NCBI GenBank assembly: GCA_028753945.1
Contig: JAPNXP010000001.1
Location: 6,128,501 to 6,192,500 of the forward strand
Source of the DNA: Hexactinellida sp. DTS-2022
Lineage: Eukaryota > Porifera > Hexactinellida
Length of the DNA stretch: 64,000 bases
Direction of reading: 5' to 3'
Shown here: one piece after another, positions 57,075 to 64,000 of the stretch
Numbering within the stretch: the first letter of the stretch is position 1
Layout of the letters: every line of letters starts with the position of its first letter
Notes under the pieces: generated by a model
The model's input: only the letters and a program-made list of their open reading frames with translations
Database searches by the model: none
What the model was told of the DNA's origin: nothing
Position numbers and translations under genes: made by a program

Positions 57075-60000
57075 ATGCCCAGCCGCTGGTCAGCTCCCGG
57101 ATGTAGAAGCAATTATGATGATGACGAGCGAATCCAAGTGTTCAAGATGCCACACAAACCAGACGAACTTCTACACGCTTGTTTTCGAACACAACACTCA
57201 GATGATATTCATGAACTCAAGAGTGTGCACGTTTGTTCCTTGCATTTTAAGGAAGAAGAAATTGAACGCACCTACAAGGTACCGAATGGCGATGGGACAT
57301 ATCGAGAGATGCCACGAAAGTACCTAAAGCTTAAAGAAGGAACTGTACCATCCATTCTACCCGGATGCCCGAATTATTATTCTACACAAACTACCAACAA
57401 ACGTAGTCAACTTTCTATTGAATCTAAAGAAGAAGAACTTTCTCACAAGTATTCATTCTTATCCTGAAATCGAATATTGATGAGAATGAGAGGTTTATAT
57501 TGAACAGTTCCAGGATTTGCAAGATAAGTTACCAATTATTTGTATTTCTAATATCTTATCATATTGGTAACCGAATCCGAATTCTTTGATTTTTATGCGC
57601 CCTCGTTTAGATAATAAGAAAATTCTAGTTAATATATATTTGACAGTAGAAATTGATTTATTCGTAAGAGCCAGGGAATGAAAGGTTCACGAACGGACAG
57701 AATTGAAGCAATTCAGTTCATCTTAAAATGACGTAGGCTCAGTTCGTACAAGTTCACCTCCTAACTTCATCTCCACCAGCGTTCGTTCAGTTCGTTCACG
57801 GGCTAACCCGCGGTCGTTCAATTCGTTCAATCCGTTCAATTAAGTTCGTTCAATTAGTTCAGTTCGTTCAGCGTACAGTGAGTGGGTCGAAATATTCCGT
57901 TTATGATAGACTGTTCGATCCTCCAAGCTGTTATTGAAGTTCAGTTTGAGAAGGTAGAATCTAACCTAAGAGAAATGAGTCCACTAGGGAAGTCCGGATT
58001 AGCACTTTTGCAATCATCTATTATATTTAATGGATCTATATTAATAATTTATCTTTAATTCAGTTTAGTTCGTTCAGTACAGTTCGTTCAATTCGTTCAA
58101 TTTCCGTTCGGAAACCGTTGGCGTTCGTTCAGTTCGTTCACCGTGAATCCCTTAAAAGCCGTGCGTTCAGTTCGTTGAGTTCAAGTTCAATAAGTTCGTT
58201 CGTGAACCTTTCATTCCCTGGTAAGAGCATATCGTAATTGCCAAATTTCCCGCTTTCACGAATTTTTGTGAGCGACACACGTCATCTTGAAACTTTTTTA
58301 GATGAAATTGCATATATCTCTTATAGTTCTGAAACGTCTCTTGCCTGTACTTCTAATGATTCTCATATTGCTTCTGCTGAAATTAATGTACAACAAGTTA
58401 TCGATAATATTAGTGATAAAAAGTCAGATGAAGAGTTCCACAATTCTCCTGAAATTTCAAAACTTCAATTTATTCATTGCCAACTTCAAAACAGTCTAAT
58501 TCCGAAAAACAGGCGACGGTATAATATATCAACACAGGTGTTATCCCTCAAAACACATCTAATTTCAGCTTCTTGTTATAAATATCTCCAGAGTATGTCT
58601 TGCCTATCTCTTCCTCGCTTCAATACTTTAGAAAATTTTTATTCTTCTCATGGACTTGATAGTGATTTCTTCACATTTCTTAGGCAATCTACGCAATATT
58701 TTTCTCCACAGAAAAAGCATGTAATCATTCAGATGGATGAAATACATGTGAAGTCCGACATTTCTTACAAAGGAGGTAAGATACTTGGTTCCAATCTTGA
58801 TGCCGATGATCCTACGAAAACTGTTTTTGCTATTATGGTGTCCAGTTTGTACAAGAAATGGTCGTGTGTTGTCCGTTTACTTCCATGTGCTTCTGTCTCA
58901 GCTGAGAAGATGTTTGACACGAATAAATCTTGTATTTGTGAAGTTGAGGATTGTGTCCTATTTGTCCAAATCATTTCTACTGACAATTATCCTCTTAATG
59001 TGAAACTCTTTAAATTGTTTTCCCCTACTGGTAAACTGGAAACGCGAGTACCACATCCTTGTGGTATAGACAGGAGCCTGTTTCTTACTTTTGACTTCGT
59101 GCATATTTTAAAAACTATTCGCAATAATTGGCTGAATCAGCAATCTGATGGTAAACTCTTTTCTTATCCTGATTTAGATTGCATCTCCATTGATCGATCC
59201 ACCAATCCTTTGAAAATTTGTCATGCTTCTTTTCGATATTCGAATGCAATATAATTCAGATAGGGATTGCATGGCTAAACTCGCTCCATGTTTGAATCTA
59301 AAGGCTTGTTAACCATCTAGCCTCGAACGTCAAAATGTTAAACTTGTTTTAAAGGTAGTTCATGAATCCACTATTGCAGCTCTGGCTATTCAAAATGAAC
59401 AAAGCAGCCCAGAATTCAAATCCCATACCTCCGAATTTGTTCAGATTCTAATATTTCTTTGGAAAATCTTTAATGTTAATATGCCATATAAATATGTTCG
59501 TTTAAATTATTCTTTATCTCGTCCTTTGATTTCTAAAGATGACCCCTTTATTTTCCTAGCGCGCATTGTTTACTGGTTAGATGCCTGGCAGTCATTGCAT
59601 GAGAAAGGAGGAAAATTGAGCAAGCAGACATTTACAAGCTTGAGGCATGCTTGTCTAGTATTACCTCAAATTATAAACTTCTTAACTGAAAACTGCGGCT
59701 ATTCATTTCTCTAAACATCATTCCTCCAGACAGATCCATTGGTACACCATTTCGGTTTATATCGTATGATGTCAGGTTCCAACTATCAAGATTCTTATCT
59801 TCAGATCTTGGAATCGGAGCCATGTCTTAAAGTTTCCAGAATCTTAAACTTTTTTTCCAGTCAGACTGTATCTAGCATATCTTCTTTACAAGAGTTCATA
59901 GAATCATTCTCTTCTGTGGACAGCGTAGAAACGGACTGCGAGATTGATTTAGAGCCATTTTTGAAAGCAATATCAGACCTATCTATCATTGAGTGCAGTA

Positions 60001-60560
60001 TCCAGGTCCTCCAGTCCTTAGCATTTATTGCGGGCTATTCAACTTTAAGCGTAGCAAGTCATGTCAAATATGCCGAGAATTCTTGACTATTGATAAAGAT
60101 CTTATTGACGATCTATCAATATCTCAATTTAAGCTTTTAGACCTCTCTGATCGCGGGGCCTTGAAATACCCTTCTGAGATCGTATTAGAATCTATTGTTA
60201 TAGTTTGGAAGATTTTTATTCCCATAAAGAATAATAATGAACTGATGGCGAAGTTATTGGAGGGACCATCTAGGATAATTCTTGTCGAGCTCTCAACTAA
60301 TTCTGTTTTGGATTGTAATATCTGTGATTTCTGGTATAATAGCTGTTTGTTCTGTTCAATTGATGGCTGCCACATCCTTAAGAAACTTGAATTTGTAGTT
60401 GTTAACTGTTTTCTAGCAAATATAGTTAAAAATTATAACACAATTGTTATTTTTAAGGGTATTGACAATCGAAAACTTAAAGAATTTAGTGAGTGTCATT
60501 GCTATAATTTTGATATACGATTGTTCGTTAAGTATTTCATGCTTTGTATTGTCTTTAGAG
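57075..60560 (+). pseudogene. P-C THAP/P transposase, multiple lesions
   Basis: The THAP domain runs from 57075 (MPSRWSAPGCRSNYDDD) through VHVCSLHF to VPSILP. Its first zinc Cys is replaced by Trp (compare MPNSCAVFGC in P-B2). A trace of the next segment reaches the 549 bp MITE (57672-58220). From about 58240 the body has IQMDEIHVKSDISYKGGK (first Asp), ISTDNYPLNVKLFKLF (second Asp) and DFVHILKTIRNNWLN. A frameshift lies at about 59240, with stops at 59310 and 59712. QTDPLVHHFGLYRMMSG follows, where Val (59742-59744) stands for the conserved Glu. Then LAFIAGY (about 60020), a frameshift near 60045, CQIC, and DRGALKYPSE to KNYNTIVI. The gene is dead by several independent hits. Confidence 0.92.
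57672..58220. mobile_element. hAT-type MITE, 549 bp, GAACGAACT-rich, TSD GTAAGAGC
   Basis: Same family as 39892-40491: ends CAGGGAATGAAAGGTTCACG. Perfect 8 bp duplication GTAAGAGC (57664-57671, 58221-58228). Here the GAACGAACT units run in the opposite order. Confidence 0.95.
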
Positions 60561-60707
60561 GGAATATTGTAAGATTTCATCTGGATGACTGGCTTAATAT
60601 CTGGAGGACTGGGTTGTTATCTGAGGAGTGGCTTGTTATCTGGAGGATTTGATTGTTATCTGGAGGGCTACTTTGATTTTCACTAAATAACTTTGGACAC
60701 CTGCTGC

Positions 60708-60873
60708 CATAGGCGTCGTAAATGCAAAGGTCAATCCATCGGGCGGCCCGGAAATTCCGGGAATGTCCAGGTAAACTCCGGATAACCTCGGAGTATAGTG
60801 TTAGTAGCATGGGGACAATCCCTTCGGCCCGCCCGGACATTTCCGGGCACCCGGGCGGTTTACGACGCCTATG
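60708..60873. mobile_element. GC-rich MITE, 166 bp, TSD CCTGCTGC
   Basis: Inverted ends CATAGGCGTCGTAAA, perfect 8 bp duplication CCTGCTGC (60700-60707, 60874-60881), interior with GGCCCGGAAATTCCGGG-like palindromes. Much more GC-rich than its surroundings. It lies in the 3' noncoding part of P-C. Confidence 0.95.
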
Positions 60874-61164
60874 CCTGCTGCTGATTAGTACTATATATAC
60901 GTAAATATATATTAACAAATCACTTACATGTATTTTATAGCTGTTAAGAGTCATTTTCATATGTCTTAAATTTGAATTTCTATATACATTCTATGCTATT
61001 GGAGACGAAACAAATTATACTATCTAGATTACGATATTATACAAAATATTAACATATTAAAACCATATATAGATATATTTTGTAACAAAATAGTTAGGTC
61101 GACTCCGACATCCCTGGTCCCAAATCCACAAGTTACAGTGAGGCCTTATGTATAGTAGGCTATG

Positions 61165-61450
61165 CTATATTCAAAACTGTGCAAAATATGCTCCCCTATT
61201 ATGAAATAGAAAATAGATATAGACGGCTTGATAAACTACCCCTCGATAATAACAACAGTGCTTATAATGCTGCAGTATGTATGAAATATACATTAGTCTT
61301 AGAAAGTTCGCAAAAGTGCCTTCTATTATAACAACTGAACTTAATATGCTCCCCTACATAAAAATATGCATTACCTCAAACATTGCTCAAAAGTGCCTCT
61401 CTTTAATGACAACAGTGTATATATTATGCTGCCCGAATAAGAAATATACA
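61165..61450 (+). repeat. 78 bp satellite, block 8
   Basis: Between P-C and the Helitron-like piece; ends ...GAAATATACA. Confidence 0.92.
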
Positions 61451-61900
61451 TCTATATTATTAAATCTCGATTGTTGAGTGTCTGTGTGTTTGTTTGTTTG
61501 CCCGGATTGTATTAAAGTGATGGGGGAATAGAAACCGCATTAATAAATATATGAGATATAAACTAACTGTCAAATGTTATAATTGGTAAACAAATGTAAA
61601 ATAGGTAAACAAGTATGCTGATTTCAAATTTCGCATTTATAAATTTATAATATGAATATTTGTTGTTGTTTTCACAAAATAGGTAAACAAATTATTGAAA
61701 ATTCAAAATCGACCTAGATGTTAGCTTTCAACGGGTCTTATAGGTAAACAAATCTGCTGAACACGAATTTCGCGTTTATAAAATTCTGATGTGAATATTT
61801 GTTGTTGTTGTTGTTTACACAAATAGGTAAACAAAAATTCATGAAAATTCAAAATCATAACGTCCCTTTCTACCTTTTTCATGGTAGAAAGTGTGAGGAG
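61451..61900 (+). mobile_element. Possible Helitron relic, 450 bp
   Basis: Starts TCTATATTATTAAATC after a host A, at the same monomer position as the Helitron at 24309. It has a TGTGTTTGTTTG run near the 5' end. Near the 3' end is an 8 bp stem TTTCTACC / GGTAGAAA (61867-61874, 61883-61890), ten bases before a T where the satellite resumes. The canonical CTRR end is missing (GGAG), and the satellite resumes in another phase, so some host sequence was lost. The inside repeats AGGTAAACAAA. Confidence 0.5.
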
Positions 61901-64000
61901 TAACTGCGCATATTATGCTCCCCTAGCATGAAATATTCTTTAGACTTAGACGGTGGGGAAAAGTACCACACTATAATAAAAACTGCGTTTATTTTGCTCC
62001 GATAAAACAAAATATACATTAGCCTTAGAAGGTGAGCAAAAGTTCTTCACTATAATAACAACTGTGGATATTATGCCCCACTACTAAGAAATAAACTTTT
62101 GTTTTAGACGTTGCGCAATAGTAACTCTCTATAATAACAAATATTCATGCTATGCTCCCTATCTAAAGAATATGCAGTCATCGAAGGTGCACAAAATTAC
62201 CTCTCTATAATAACAACTGTGCATATAATGCTGCCCGACTAAGAAATATACATTAGTCATAAACTCTGTGCAAAAGTATTATCTCAATTAACAACTGTGT
62301 TTATTTAGCTCCCCTAATTTAAAAATATACATCAGTCATAAACGTTGCTCAAAAGTACCTCACTATAGTAACAACTGATTATTTTGCTCCCATAATACAA
62401 AATATACAATAGCCTTTGAAGGTGTGCAAAAGTACTTCACTATAATAAGAACTGTGCATATAATGGTCCCCTACTAAAAAATATACATTAATCATAAATG
62501 TTGCATAAAAGTACCTCTCTATAATAACAAATGGGCATATTATGCTCCCCTACATAAAAATCCACATTAGTCTTAGACGGCGTCAAAAGTACCTCTCTAT
62601 AATATCAACTGTCCTTATTATGCTGCCCTACGTATATATTCAATAGTCAAAAACTCAGTGCAAAATTAGTATACCTATAATAACAACCGTGCTAATTATT
62701 TCCCACTAAAAATATACATTAGTCATAGACAGTACACAAAAGTATCTCTCTATAATAACAACTGTGTATATTATGCTGCCCCACTATGATATAAACATTG
62801 GTTATAAACTCTATGCAAAAGATTTATATATTTTAACAACTGTTGCTTATTATGCTCCCCAAACTCAAAAATATACATTAGTCAAAAACGTTGATCAAAA
62901 GTACCTCACTATAGTTTCAACTGCTTATTTACATCCATAATTATTGCTAAATATACATTAGTCTTAGAAGGAGCAAAAGTACTTCGCAATAATAACAACT
63001 GTTCATAAAATGGTCCCCTAAAAAAGAATCTGCAATAGTCAAAGACGATGCACAAAATTACCTCTCTATGATAACAACTTTGTATATTATGCTGCCCGAC
63101 TAAGAAATATACATTTGTTATAAACTCTGTTCAAAAGAAGTATCAATATTAACAACGGTGCATATAATGCAGGCCGATTCGGGAAAACATTAGTCTTAGA
63201 CGGTGGGAAAAAGTGACTCTCTATTGTAACAATTGTGGATATTATGCTCCAACAAAGAAACAAACATCAGTCTTAGACGGTGCTCAAAAGTACTTCTCTA
63301 TAATATCAACTGTCCATATTATGCTCACCTACGTTTAATATACGTTTGTCTTAGACGTTGCGTCAAAGTACCACTCTATAATGACAAATGTCCATGTTAT
63401 GCTCCCCTAGTAAGAAATATACTTTAGACTTAGACGGTGGGCAAAAGTACCTCTCTATAATAACAACTGTGCATATTATGCAGCAAACTAAGAAATATAC
63501 ATTAGTCATAAACTCTGTGCAAAAGTTTTATCTAAATTAACAACTGTGTTTCTTTAGCTCCCCTAACTAAAAATATACATTAGTCATAAACGTTGATCAA
63601 AAGTACCTCACTATAGTAACAACTGCTTATTTTGCTCCCATAATACAAAATATACAATAGCCTTTGAAGGTGAGCAAAAGTACTTCACTATAATAACAAC
63701 TGTGCATATTATGGTCCCCTACTAAAAATATACATTAGTCATAAAAGTAGCACAAAAGTACCTCTCTATAATAACAACTGGGCATATTATGCTCCCCGAC
63801 TGAGAATTACACGTTAGTCTTAGACAGTGCGCAAAAGTGCCTCTCTAATATAAATAAAGAACATACTAAGCGCCCCTACATAAAAATCTACATTAGTCTT
63901 AGACGGCGTCAAAAGTACTTCTCTATAATATGAACTGTCCTTATTATGCTCCCCTACGCAAAATATAGTTTGTCTTAGACGTTGCGTAAAATTACCTCCT
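61901..64000 (+). repeat. 78 bp satellite, block 9, to the window end
   Basis: About 27 monomers, continuing past the window. Some adjacent groups repeat as larger units: about 62280-62530 and 63520-63780 are very alike (TTTAGCTCCCCTAA... to GGGCATATTATGCTCC), about 1.24 kb apart. This points to a higher-order or segmental repeat. Confidence 0.93.

Larger units (their letters stand above)
56734..61164 (+). mobile_element. P-C: P element, 4,431 bp, TSD CTATATT
   Basis: Inverted ends of about 110 bp (56734-56844, 61054-61164) start CATAGCCTACTATACATA and contain ACCAGGGATG at bases 47-56. The flanks are CTATATT (56727-56733, 61165-61171). If the outer C is counted with the flank an 8 bp reading is possible on one side only; 7 bp is the symmetric solution. 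Contains a decayed transposase gene, a 549 bp MITE and a 166 bp MITE. Confidence 0.93.

Noticed and set aside
60577-60960. 127-codon minus-strand ORF
   Set aside because: It runs through the GC-rich 166 bp MITE and noncoding P-C sequence; no domain, and its length comes from the MITE.
22441-64000. CRISPR-like regular repeats
   Set aside because: Whole monomers of about 78 and 177 bp repeat without unique spacers, in a eukaryotic setting with introns and transposons. These are satellites.
1-64000. tRNA, rRNA or other structured RNA genes
   Set aside because: No cloverleaf with intact A and B boxes and no rRNA-like stretch was noticed on either strand by eye; a covariance-model scan was not possible here.

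Overview
This window is nuclear DNA from a eukaryote, almost certainly an invertebrate animal. It is clearly AT-rich. Protein-coding pieces are split by GT-AG introns, and nearly everything recognisable is a DNA transposon or satellite DNA: P elements with THAP zinc fingers, Ginger1-like integrase/OTU elements, a FLYWCH-type MULE, a ZBED/SCAND3-like hAT, Helitrons, many short hAT-type MITEs, and two satellites. I see no host gene I would defend, no tRNA or rRNA, and no reverse transcriptase. Frequent TTAATTAA-like runs remind me weakly of copepod genomes, but the species cannot be fixed from the sequence.

Left part (1-19335): a stack of nested elements. An old P element (P-A2, from about 6046 to 19335) was entered by a Helitron, a 113 bp hAT MITE, a 1,125 bp hAT-type element and a Ginger1-like element (Ginger-2, 7477-16281). 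A second, nearly intact P element (P-A1, 9292-13433) then landed inside coding exon 8 of Ginger-2. After all these insertions a 4,929 bp block (4869-9797) became tandemly duplicated; 1-4868 is the other copy, cut by the window edge.

Middle (19336-37107): a 177 bp satellite whose orientation flips near 21.9 kb, then a 78 bp satellite. The 78 bp satellite was entered at 24309 by a Helitron, which carries a complete Ginger1-like element (Ginger-1, 24735-32860) with 143 bp TIRs, an integrase-OTU gene in decay and two small extra ORFs.

Right part (37108-64000): more 78 bp satellite holding two further P elements. P-B2 (37108-49988) contains a 6.8 kb MULE (FLYWCH + transposase + RING-like end) and a 2.5 kb hAT. 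P-C (56734-61164) contains two MITEs. A Tc1-like MITE, a 2.8 kb long-TIR element and a possible Helitron relic lie between satellite blocks.

How it fits together: most element boundaries are set to the base by target-site duplications, and several by a paralogous empty site in the window. Ginger-2 can be laid out as 11 exons, about 827 codons (integrase H2C2 zinc finger, DDE core, GPY/F-like motif, OTU protease). Its only lesions I see are the P-A1 insertion and one short homopolymer. All three P insertions with readable flanks made 7 bp duplications rather than the 8 bp of Drosophila P, and their ends share an inner ACCAGGGAT-like block.
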